DNA of 8,712 nt from Gammaproteobacteria bacterium (lineage in GTDB: Bacteria > Pseudomonadota > Gammaproteobacteria > UBA6429 > Thiohalophilaceae): positions 1-8,712 of the forward strand of contig JAOUOK010000046.1 of the NCBI GenBank assembly GCA_029880425.1. Reading direction: 5' to 3'. The notes below the pieces were generated by a model. It searched no databases and was not told the origin of the DNA. It saw nothing but the letters and a program-made list of their open reading frames with translations. A program made the translations under genes and the position numbers. The stretch's first letter is position 1. Every line of letters begins with the position of its first letter. Shown piece by piece: positions 1 through 5,066 of the stretch.

Positions 1-1
1 G

Positions 2-586
2 TTCAAAAGTAAGACAGCAGATAAGGTTCTATCTCCTGTTCGAAAGCAAATTATTGGCCTGATAGGAAATGGGTGCAGTTTGCTAGATATCGGGTGTGGA
101 ACAGGCGATTTACTTTTTAGGGCGAAAGATAAAATTAGCTTTGGCCTAGGTGTCGATCTAGACCCAAAGATGGTTGATTTTGCGAATGAAAGGAATAAAT
201 TTATAAACCCTAAGAACCTTGAGTTTGTTCGAGAAGATATAAATTCATACGAAAACTTATCAAACTACGAAATAGACATTGCATCAAGTACGTTATGCCT
301 ACATGAAATGAAGGCAGGTGATGCGATTAAAACATTGCAGTCGTTGGCTAAAATTTCATCAAAAGTGTTGATTGCTGATTATTCAAAGCCAAAATCATTC
401 TGGGCAAAGGTATCAATTGAGATAGATGAAATGTTCTCAGGGCATTATGGCCGATTCAAGGAATATAGAGATAACGGCTATCTTCCGTATCTGGCAAGTA
501 GGGCAGGCTTGGTGGTCAGTGAAGTAAAAGAGACACCAATTGATGGTATTCTCATCTGGGAGTTAAGGCGTGAAATTCTCGCATAA
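2..586 (+). CDS. class I SAM-dependent methyltransferase (5' partial, cassette 1)
   Basis: Probably transfers a methyl group from S-adenosylmethionine to an unidentified substrate in the cytoplasm. The frame is open from base 2, with about 26 codons before motif I and no convincing start, so the true start lies left of the window; a TTG at 80 is inside motif I and cannot be the start. Motif I reads LLDIGCGTGDLL (the GxGxG loop), followed by GVDLDPKMV, whose acidic residue would bind the ribose. EFVREDI and DIASSTLCLHEM match motifs II/III and IV of Rossmann-fold methyltransferases. The rest (HYGRFKEYRDNGYLPYLASRAGL, here split as HYGRFKEYRDNG and YLPYLASRAGL) suits the C-terminal part of the fold. 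The TAA stop lies inside the inverse core of the following attC, as is common for cassette genes. The fold is secure; the substrate is unknown. Confidence 0.85.
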   Translation, partial: FKSKTADKVLSPVRKQIIGLIGNGCSLLDIGCGTGDLLFRAKDKISFGLGVDLDPKMVDFANERNKFINPKNLEFVREDINSYENLSNYEIDIASSTLCLHEMKAGDAIKTLQSLAKISSKVLIADYSKPKSFWAKVSIEIDEMFSGHYGRFKEYRDNGYLPYLASRAGLVVSEVKETPIDGILIWELRREILA

Positions 587-685
587 CAATTGCATTCAGC
601 CGACCCATTTCCGCGGCGTTTCGTTTGTGTCGGATGCCACAAGCCTCACGCCGCTACAATGGTCGGTTGATGCTAGGCGTTAGGC
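581..685 (+). other. attC recombination site 1
   Basis: Imperfect inverted repeat of about 105 bases following the methyltransferase stop. It opens with GCATAAC (R'') and closes with GTTAGGC (R'), with the expected crossover after the G at 679. The inner arms TGCATTCAGCCGACC (591-605) and GGTCGGTTGATGC (661-673) pair except for an unpaired extra A and a wobble; such extrahelical bases are what integrases use to recognise the folded strand. Two further nested stems, GCGGCGT/ACGCCGC and TTGTG/CACAA, complete the hairpin. It is the longest and best-formed attC in this array. Confidence 0.88.
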
Positions 686-693
686 GTAGATAA

Positions 694-1083
694 ATGGTAA
701 ATACTGAAATTAGTTATAAAGCAGATTATGTAGAAGCGATTTCAGAAGAATTTACACCTGAATTCATAGTTCATGGTATTCATTTTGGAGAGGGTGATCC
801 TGAGCAAGATGGTCAACATTGGAATTTCACCAGAACTCTCGAAACAGATGATGATGGCGTTTGTACTGTTAAAGAAATACAACAAGTCACCATATACGGT
901 GGTATTAAAAAATTTGTTCTTAGTCGTAATAATCTTATATGCGAATTTGATGATAAGCATTCTGAAAGAACTGGAGTACAAAAACTATCCATTACATTTG
1001 ATATTTCAGATGAAGACTGGAATAAATTATTAGAAAAATCTAATTTAGTGTTCTCAGGTGAAAGCTATTATGAGGTTAAGTAA
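694..1083 (+). CDS. Imm10-like putative immunity protein (cassette 2)
   Basis: A 129-residue soluble, acidic protein without signal peptide or membrane segment. The layout resembles Imm10-type polymorphic-toxin immunity proteins: a Gln-containing strand (EIQQVTIYGGIKKF, about residues 62-75) with a YGG turn, then a run of hydrophobic strand (LICEFDD), a short helix (HSERTGVQ), a strand (LSITFDI) and a final helix (DEDWNKLLEKSNLVF). This is pattern recognition, not a search result. If right, it would neutralise a toxin delivered by a competing cell; no cognate toxin is in the window, so it would be an orphan. The ATG at 694 sits 8 bases after the attC1 core; the only SD-like sequence is in TTAGGC of the core itself. 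Cassette limits by attC crossover points are 680-1152. The alternative is a plain hypothetical cassette protein. Confidence 0.6.
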   Translation: MVNTEISYKADYVEAISEEFTPEFIVHGIHFGEGDPEQDGQHWNFTRTLETDDDGVCTVKEIQQVTIYGGIKKFVLSRNNLICEFDDKHSERTGVQKLSITFDISDEDWNKLLEKSNLVFSGESYYEVK

Positions 1084-1092
1084 TATACGAAC

Positions 1093-1158
1093 ACCTAATA
1101 ATGCGTTCAAAAGCGGGCGCCGCATAATACGCGGCGGCCTTTAACTTAGCCGTTATGT
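1093..1158 (+). other. attC recombination site 2
   Basis: Compact site of about 66 bases. The inverse core ACCTAAT departs from the usual terminal AAC. The right core is GTTATGT, crossover after the G at 1152. The arms GGGCGCCGC and GCGGCGGCC pair with one mismatch around an ATAATAC loop. The outer arms GCGTTCAAAA and TTTAACTTAG match those of attC site 5, so the two belong to one subfamily. The right core contains the start codon of the next gene. Confidence 0.8.
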
Positions 1159-1535
1159 GTAAAAATATGAAACATCTGTTAATTTTAATAACTCTATTTA
1201 TTACACCATTTTCCTATATCAATGCAAATGAGACAAAAGGACATATTGCATTTTTTATGCTGCTGTCTGAAAACGACCAAAGCTATGTGGAAATAAATGA
1301 AGACTTCAATTATTACTATCAAAATTTATCGTCATGGCTTAATAAAAATAAATATACATATTCTCGTCATACAATATCACCAATTAATATAAAAAATATA
1401 AGAAGAACATTCTCTAACCAAGAACTTGGTAGTGATGTTGGAGTTATACTAATTAAAAACAATAATTCTTACAAAATAATCCAGGGTATAGGAACGGACG
1501 TAGACCTTATAGTAGATATAAATGGTTTTTTTTAA
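1155..1535 (+). CDS. small exported protein of unknown function (cassette 3)
   Basis: I do not recognise a family. The protein is 126 residues from the ATG at 1155, which lies within the attC2 right core; an ATG at 1167 would give 122 residues starting MKHLLILITLF, a cleaner signal peptide. A hydrophobic stretch follows the Lys-His and ends at YINANE, giving a likely signal peptidase I site after INA, so the mature protein of about 100 residues is probably periplasmic. Notable sequence: a Tyr/Asn-rich middle, then GVILIKNNNSYKIIQGIGTDVDLIVDINGFF at the end (key residues G-x-G-T-D-x-D-L), which looks like a conserved C-terminal strand-turn-strand. There is no clear SD, as for other cassette genes. 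Cassette limits are 1153-1624. It is very AT-rich, with Asn and Lys abundant. Being a coding gene is well supported; its function is not. Confidence 0.72.
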   Translation: MCKNMKHLLILITLFITPFSYINANETKGHIAFFMLLSENDQSYVEINEDFNYYYQNLSSWLNKNKYTYSRHTISPINIKNIRRTFSNQELGSDVGVILIKNNNSYKIIQGIGTDVDLIVDINGFF

Positions 1536-1540
1536 AAAAT

Positions 1541-1630
1541 ACATAACAAGACAATCAATACCGTTTGCTCTCGCTCTCTTGGACGAACAAAAGCGTTGCT
1601 TTTGTTCGTCTCTTATTTAAATCGTTAGAA
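1541..1630 (+). other. attC recombination site 3 (weak outer arms)
   Basis: About 90 bases between the ACATAAC inverse core and GTTAGAA right core, crossover after the G at 1624. The centre is a perfect 13-bp stem, GACGAACAAAAGC/GCTTTTGTTCGTC, with a GTT loop (1582-1610). The outer L arms pair poorly, so this site may be partly decayed. The left half (CGTTTGCTCTCGCTC) and central stem resemble attC site 4, marking a second subfamily. Confidence 0.72.
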
Positions 1631-1637
1631 GTAAAAT

Positions 1638-2018
1638 ATGAAAAATATACCTGTAACAATAATATATTTATTAACCATAATCCCATTCACTTTTATAGTA
1701 GAGGAAATAGCATACCTTTACAGATTCGAATGGAATGCTACAGAAGTATATATAGATGACCCAGTTTACTTTGGTATCACGCTATTGTGGCTTGGTATAA
1801 TCTTGTGGGTTTCAACAGACATTATCAGAAGAAAAAAACACATACCCAACACCATACAAATCCTTTTTATCATTACATTGTTGTTTTATATTTTTGATAT
1901 AACTGAATACAATTATACTTTGTATGAATTAATAATTTATTCATTCGGCCCTTTTCTCTGGTTAACAGCGTATGTTGTAAGTAAAAACAAAGTATGTTCT
2001 GAATGGTTTGTTAAATGA
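1638..2018 (+). CDS. small four-helix integral membrane protein (cassette 4)
   Basis: A 126-residue protein dominated by hydrophobic segments at about residues 5-23, 42-63, 71-87 and 92-113. RRKKH between the second and third segments suggests a cytoplasmic loop by the positive-inside rule, and the DITEYNYT stretch precedes the fourth segment. It should sit in the inner membrane. I recognise no family and see no catalytic motif; small multi-pass proteins are common in cassette arrays and may include immunity proteins for membrane-active toxins, but nothing here shows that. The ATG at 1638 lies 7 bases after the attC3 core with no strong SD (AGAAGTAAA is the best candidate). Cassette limits are 1625-2103. 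Confidence 0.72.
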   Translation: MKNIPVTIIYLLTIIPFTFIVEEIAYLYRFEWNATEVYIDDPVYFGITLLWLGIILWVSTDIIRRKKHIPNTIQILFIITLLFYIFDITEYNYTLYELIIYSFGPFLWLTAYVVSKNKVCSEWFVK

Positions 2019-2021
2019 AGC

Positions 2022-2109
2022 TTATAACAAGTGTGTCAAGCCGTTCGCCCTCGCTCACTGGACGAACAAAAGCTCCGCTTTTGTCAGCCTCTAACGCTAA
2101 TCGTTATGT
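2022..2109 (+). other. attC recombination site 4
   Basis: About 88 bases, from the TTATAAC inverse core to the GTTATGT right core, crossover after the G at 2103. The central stem ACAAAAGC/GCTTTTGT has a TCC loop. The left half AAGCCGTTCGCCCTCGCTC and the ACGAACAAAAGC segment match attC site 3; here the right-hand strand of the stem has diverged beyond GCTTTTGT. Confidence 0.78.
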
Positions 2110-2122
2110 ACTAATTTCATTT

Positions 2123-2127
2123 AGGGA
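2123..2127 (+). promoter_or_regulatory. Shine-Dalgarno that selects a TTG start
   Basis: AGGGA stands 10 bases before the TTG at 2138. Two nearer ATGs (2128, 2131) are in other frames and run quickly into stops, so the TTG is the only start that gives the full GNAT domain. Confidence 0.5.
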
Positions 2128-2137
2128 ATGATGATAT

Positions 2138-2626
2138 TTGAAATTTATTATTGGAAACATTGATGATTTAAATATTTCAGATGCAGAAATATCTGAACTA
2201 CTCTATCTGGTTTATGTTGAGGGTGGTTTTACATCTGCTGATATGGCAAAGAAGGTTTTTGAACCGAACTCTGTAAAAGATCGTGGTTTCGTATTAGGGG
2301 CCAGAGAAGAAGAAAGTAACGAGTTCTCTGGAATGATAATAATTGTTCCCCCGGCATCAAGTGCCATAGTAAGAGCGAAAGAGAACGAATGCGAAATACA
2401 TTTGTTGGGTGTTAAACCTAAGTTTAGACACTGCGGTTTAGGACGTGATTTAGTGTCCAATGCAGTAGAGTTTTCAGAAACTAATAAATGGTCAAAAATT
2501 ATACTCTGGACACAAAAATCAATGAAATCTGCACAAACGCTGTACGAAACTTTTGATTTTAAACAAACAGATGAAATGTCCAAAAATGATATAGAGTTCT
2601 TGGTTTTTGAGAAGAAAAATACCTAA
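2138..2626 (+). CDS. GNAT-family N-acetyltransferase (cassette 5)
   Basis: A 162-residue protein that should transfer an acetyl group from acetyl-CoA to an amine or amino group. Motif A is clear: strand EIHLLGVKP (about 86-94), then R97-H-C-G-L-G102, the pyrophosphate-binding turn (R/Q-x-x-G-x-G/A), and helix RDLVSNAVEF. The C-terminal motif AQTLYETFDF (132-141) is the usual A-x-x-L-Y-x-x-x-G-F with Asp in place of the Gly. The N-terminal half carries hydrophobic strands GFVLGARE and GMIIIVPP. The substrate cannot be told; some cassette GNATs modify antibiotics, but nothing here places this one with aminoglycoside or streptothricin acetyltransferases. It starts at TTG with SD AGGGA. Its stop codon overlaps the attC5 inverse core. 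Cassette limits are 2104-2681. Confidence 0.87.
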   Translation: MKFIIGNIDDLNISDAEISELLYLVYVEGGFTSADMAKKVFEPNSVKDRGFVLGAREEESNEFSGMIIIVPPASSAIVRAKENECEIHLLGVKPKFRHCGLGRDLVSNAVEFSETNKWSKIILWTQKSMKSAQTLYETFDFKQTDEMSKNDIEFLVFEKKNT

Positions 2627-2687
2627 CAACGCGTTCAAAAAATGGACGCCACAAGCAGCGTGGCATCCTTTAACTTTATCGTTATAT
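2621..2687 (+). other. attC recombination site 5
   Basis: About 67 bases, from a perfect RYYYAAC inverse core (ACCTAAC) to the right core GTTATAT, crossover after the G at 2681. The arms GGACGCCAC and GTGGCATCC pair with one mismatch around AAGCAGC. The outer arms GCGTTCAAAA and CCTTTAACTT match attC site 2 closely. Confidence 0.85.
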
Positions 2688-2717
2688 GCTTTCACAGATG
2701 TAGAGTGAACTGCGAGA

Positions 2718-2746
2718 TTGAAATTGAATAGCTTATCTACTAATAT
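2718..2746 (+). promoter_or_regulatory. predicted sigma70 promoter inside cassette 6
   Basis: TTGAAA (2718-2723) and TAATAT (2741-2746) are separated by exactly 17 bases; the -35 matches TTGACA in 5 of 6 positions and the -10 matches TATAAT in 4 of 6. Transcription would begin near 2753, leaving a leader of about 150 bases before the NTPase start at 2904. Most cassettes rely on an upstream Pc promoter, so a private promoter is notable. This is sequence match only. Confidence 0.45.
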
Positions 2747-2789
2747 GAAAAAATGCTTACAAACTATATGCAACAGAATACTCGAATTA

Positions 2790-2817
2790 CCATCATTCCT
2801 TAGGAATGGTGGGTTTT
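2790..2817 (+). terminator. terminator-like hairpin 1 in cassette 6 leader
   Basis: CCATCATTCC and GGAATGGTGG form a 10-bp stem with one G-T wobble and a TTA loop, followed by GTTTT. The T-run is short, so termination may be weak. Its right arm, with the following GTTTTA, can instead pair with the left arm of the next hairpin. Confidence 0.5.
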
Positions 2818-2835
2818 AATTCGCTTGTGATTTGT

Positions 2836-2860
2836 AAAACCCGCCCACGAGGCGGGTTTT
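2836..2860 (+). terminator. terminator-like hairpin 2 in cassette 6 leader
   Basis: AAAACCCGCC and GGCGGGTTTT form a perfect 10-bp stem with a CACGA loop. It is a typical rho-independent shape, with T residues at the stem's foot followed by GTGTAT. It stands 43 bases before the NTPase start codon, downstream of the predicted promoter, so it would block or attenuate transcription into the gene. Confidence 0.65.
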
Positions 2861-2869
2861 GTGTATCTG

Positions 2870-2899
2870 CCTCTTGGGCTTAGTCCTAACCAATGGAGG
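2870..2899 (+). promoter_or_regulatory. hairpin that can bury the NTPase Shine-Dalgarno
   Basis: CCTCTTGG (2870-2877) can pair with CCAA (2890-2893) and GAGG (2896-2899), leaving a two-base TG bulge and a 12-base loop. GGAGG at 2895-2899 is the SD of the NTPase gene, 4 bases from its ATG, so this fold would reduce translation. Confidence 0.4.
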
Positions 2900-2903
2900 T
2901 TGT

Positions 2904-3419
2904 ATGAATAAAATAGCGGTTTTCGGTAAACCCGGAAGTGGAAAGTCAACTTTAAGTAAAAATCTTGCTGCCGCTACAGGTGTAACATTGCATCAATTAG
3001 ATTCAATTGTTTATAAAAGCAATGGAGAGGTGGTTGATCGCAAAATATACGATAGGCAGCATGAGGAAATATTGTCATCTAATAGCTGGATAATTGATGG
3101 TTTTGGCCCAATTGATTCATTCAATATGCGATTAGAAGCTGCGGATACACTGATCTACATAGACTTACCATATATTATCAGCTATTGGTTCGTAACAAAG
3201 CGTCTTCTAAAAGGATTGTTTGTAAAACCAGAAGGCTGGCCTGATGGTAGCTCTGTTTTAAAAGGTACATTGGAAAGTTATAAAGTATTAAAGCTTTGCC
3301 CAAAGTTCTGGAATGATAGCTTGATGCATAAATTAGAAGCCTTATCAGGCAATAAATCTTTGTATGTAGTTAGGACTGTTTCAGAACTAAATAACTTTAT
3401 TGATAATCATATGAATTGA
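2904..3419 (+). CDS. P-loop kinase-like NTPase (adenylate kinase/FlaR-like, cassette 6)
   Basis: A 171-residue cytoplasmic ATP-binding protein. Walker A is G8-K-P-G-S-G-K14-S15-T. It is followed by LHQLDSIVY (29-37), then W62-I-I-D-G-F-G, R76-L-x-x-A-A-D81, and Y85-I-D-L-P89 as the second hydrophobic strand. This order (P-loop, H/L-x-D, W-x-x-D-G, R-L-x-x-A-D, D-L-P) is that of the small adenylate-kinase-like or 'topology modulation' P-loop proteins often found in cassettes and beside acetyltransferases. The substrate is unknown. I chose the ATG at 2904 because GGAGG lies just before it and the Walker A strand starts at once; a TTG at 2859 would add 15 residues encoded partly by the terminator. 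The cassette begins at 2682, so about 220 bases of non-coding leader precede the gene. Confidence 0.83.
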   Translation: MNKIAVFGKPGSGKSTLSKNLAAATGVTLHQLDSIVYKSNGEVVDRKIYDRQHEEILSSNSWIIDGFGPIDSFNMRLEAADTLIYIDLPYIISYWFVTKRLLKGLFVKPEGWPDGSSVLKGTLESYKVLKLCPKFWNDSLMHKLEALSGNKSLYVVRTVSELNNFIDNHMN

Positions 3420-3423
3420 GCGC

Positions 3424-3475
3424 ATATAACAAGCGGGTCAGCATGGACTGGCAACTACACTAAAGTTCGTTACCA
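3424..3475 (+). other. truncated or degenerate terminal attC; array boundary
   Basis: ATATAACAAGCGGGTCAGC has the inverse core and left arm of an attC, and GGACTGGCAAC continues the usual left half. The expected complementary right arm (GCCAGTCC, GACCCGC) is absent. The only core-like sequence nearby is GTTACCA (3469-3475). The site therefore looks cut or decayed where the array ends. Confidence 0.5.
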
Positions 3476-3491
3476 TTGTTGTTACCTTATT

Positions 3492-3518
3492 AAACTCGGG
3501 AGGTAACTCCGAGTTTTT
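3492..3518 (+). terminator. rho-independent terminator closing the cassette array
   Basis: AAACTCG-G-GAG and CTC-CGAGTTT pair around GTAA with one bulged G, followed by a run of five T on the + strand. It would stop rightward read-through from the cassettes before the convergent cre genes. Confidence 0.72.
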
Positions 3519-3523
3519 GCCTG

Positions 3524-3550
3524 AAAAATACCCTGGAGAAATCTCCAGGG
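3524..3550 (-). terminator. rho-independent terminator of the cre locus
   Basis: CCCTGGAGA and TCTCCAGGG form a perfect 9-bp stem; on the - strand it is followed by TATTTTT. It lies 37 bases after the creD stop and faces the cassette terminator, giving a convergent pair. Confidence 0.78.
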
Positions 3551-3587
3551 TGTATGCAAAAAAGGCATAAGGTTGAGGCAACTAGCT

Positions 3588-4961
3588 TTAAGTCTTTACT
3601 TCTTCCTTTTTCAGGACTGCCTGGTTTGAAAGTTTATTGGTGACTTCGTACCAGTCTATTTTCCGGGTCACAAACATAACCAGGGAGAGTATTGAGAAGA
3701 ACAATAGGCTACCCATGAGTAATGCGTTGTCTTCCGAGACTAAAATTGCATAGAGCATGGAATAGAGTAGTGTGATCATTGCTGTAAAACCTGCGCTACG
3801 TTGCCAACTTTTTAATATCGCGCTGATATAAACACCCAGCGTAATCACGTTGGCAGCGGTAGCAATACTATAAGCATAGGCAAAGGCCATGTGCTCTGAG
3901 AGTGAGATTAAGAGTAAGTAGAAGAAACTCAGAGATAAACCAACCAATAAATATTGCATCGGGTGTAATCGCAGGTTCTTCATGATTTCAAACAGGAAGA
4001 AAGTAATAAATGCGAGGCTGATAAATAGAATGGCATACTTAACTGAGCGTTCAGTCTTGTGATAAATATCAACCGAGTTAATCAGTTCAACGCCAAAGGT
4101 GTTGTTTAAAAATCGCTGACAATCATTTTTCTGGCAGTTCTTAATCAAGCGCGGCATATCACTGGAAAATGATGAAAGTTTCCAGTTAGCATCAAAATTT
4201 TCCTGGCTGATATTTCGTGTACTAGGCAGGTAACGCCCAATAAAACTTGGGTGTGGCCAGTTTGCTTTAATATCGACATTGGTTGATTTGCCCACCGCAG
4301 AAAACTGGATACTTTCCATACCCTTAATATTTACTTTAAAGGAGAAAGGATAGCGTTGTTCTTTCGCTGATGTGAGTATGTTCAACATGGCGTGCATGCC
4401 ATTACCTTGTTGTTCAAAGGCAGAACCGGATAAAAATTCGTATTGCTTGTTATTCCAGCTTAGCTGGGGTTGCTCACTGATTCCTCGAATATCACTGACA
4501 ATGACGGAAAGGTAACTTTTTTTCCATTTAATATTGTTCCCGATTTTTTTACTGAGCTTTATGATGTCTTTATTATTAAATATACCTTTAATATCAAGAT
4601 CAGAGGAATAAACAGGTACATTATATAATCCACGCTTGCGGTTCTCAGTAATGATTTCACCGTTTATTGAGAGTTTTTCAGGTAAGAGATAAACTTTTTT
4701 AGTCCGGCTGTACTTTCTTTCCTGGTAAACCTTGAGGTTTTTATCCCATTCGCGTTGCTTATAATACTGGATATACGGAACAACCAGTACCGGGCCAATA
4801 ATTTTTTGTTTACCGGTCCAGCTTTGTGCGATGCTACGACTCGCGTGATCCCTGAAGTAACTTCTTTCACTGACAACCTCCTCGATCATACTAAGTGGAA
4901 TAAGTAAGACCAGCATGAGAAAGCCGATCACGGCAATTTTTATTGCAAATTTCTTATTCAT
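3588..4961 (-). CDS. creD: inner-membrane protein CreD
   Basis: 457 residues, close to the ~450 of E. coli CreD. One N-terminal membrane segment (about 8-26) is followed by GPVLVVPY, a large domain of about 270 residues expected on the periplasmic side, and then a cluster of five or so C-terminal segments. The stretch LHPMQYLLVGLSLSFFYLLL followed by LSEHMAFAYAY is the family hallmark. CreD is the main target of the CreBC system and affects envelope properties and resistance to colicin E2 and beta-lactams in other gammaproteobacteria; its biochemical function is not known. The ATG start has the SD AGGGG seven bases upstream (4969-4973). It follows creC after 105 bases containing three 11-base repeats, so it can probably be transcribed both by read-through and from its own CreB-dependent promoter. 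It is intact. Confidence 0.93.
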   Translation of the reverse strand: MNKKFAIKIAVIGFLMLVLLIPLSMIEEVVSERSYFRDHASRSIAQSWTGKQKIIGPVLVVPYIQYYKQREWDKNLKVYQERKYSRTKKVYLLPEKLSINGEIITENRKRGLYNVPVYSSDLDIKGIFNNKDIIKLSKKIGNNIKWKKSYLSVIVSDIRGISEQPQLSWNNKQYEFLSGSAFEQQGNGMHAMLNILTSAKEQRYPFSFKVNIKGMESIQFSAVGKSTNVDIKANWPHPSFIGRYLPSTRNISQENFDANWKLSSFSSDMPRLIKNCQKNDCQRFLNNTFGVELINSVDIYHKTERSVKYAILFISLAFITFFLFEIMKNLRLHPMQYLLVGLSLSFFYLLLISLSEHMAFAYAYSIATAANVITLGVYISAILKSWQRSAGFTAMITLLYSMLYAILVSEDNALLMGSLLFFSILSLVMFVTRKIDWYEVTNKLSNQAVLKKEEVKT

Positions 4962-5020
4962 AGAATTTCCCCTGTTAATTAATGACTGGAGAAAGTGTAC
5001 GAGGTGAATATGGGCTAACT

Positions 5021-5053
5021 GTGAAGGTTATGTGTGTTTTATGTGAGGATAAT
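5021..5053 (-). promoter_or_regulatory. three tandem 11-bp repeats, candidate CreB binding site (cre-tag-like)
   Basis: On the + strand the repeats are GTGAAGGTTAT, GTGTGTTTTAT and GTGAGGATAAT; on the coding strand each ends in CAC (CTCAC, CACAC, TTCAC, each separated by 6 bases). The known CreB/BlrA target is TTCAC-N6-TTCAC, the same 11-base period. Only one unit is a perfect TTCAC; a further TTCAC lies at 5004-5008 out of phase. The site is 60 bases upstream of creD; TACACT at about 4993-4998 is a possible -10. Confidence 0.6.
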
Positions 5054-5066
5054 GAAATTAATACAA

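Noticed and set aside
742..1033. ORFs of 79 (-) and 86 (+) codons overlapping the Imm10-like gene
   Set aside because: They are overlapping shadow frames without start signals; the 129-codon frame is longer and has a coherent fold.
1565..1759. A 64-codon + strand ORF starting within attC site 3
   Set aside because: It overlaps the start of the membrane-protein gene in another frame and translates the attC hairpin.
2519..2773. An 84-codon - strand ORF across attC site 5
   Set aside because: It runs over the GNAT end and the attC hairpin with no SD and no recognisable domain; it is a shadow frame.
2745..2819. A 24-codon + strand ORF ending inside arm B, as an attenuator leader peptide
   Set aside because: Its ATG overlaps the predicted -10 element, it has no Shine-Dalgarno sequence, and it has no run of one regulatory amino acid.
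2836..2860. ACGA in the loop of the second leader hairpin, suggesting a guanidine-II (mini-ykkC) riboswitch
   Set aside because: That class needs two hairpins with ACGR loops. Here the loop is CACGA with the pairing in another register, and the first hairpin has a TTA loop.
2884..2890. TCCTAAC as an inverse core that would split cassette 6 in two
   Set aside because: There is no partner right core or arm downstream; it lies in the loop of the SD hairpin.
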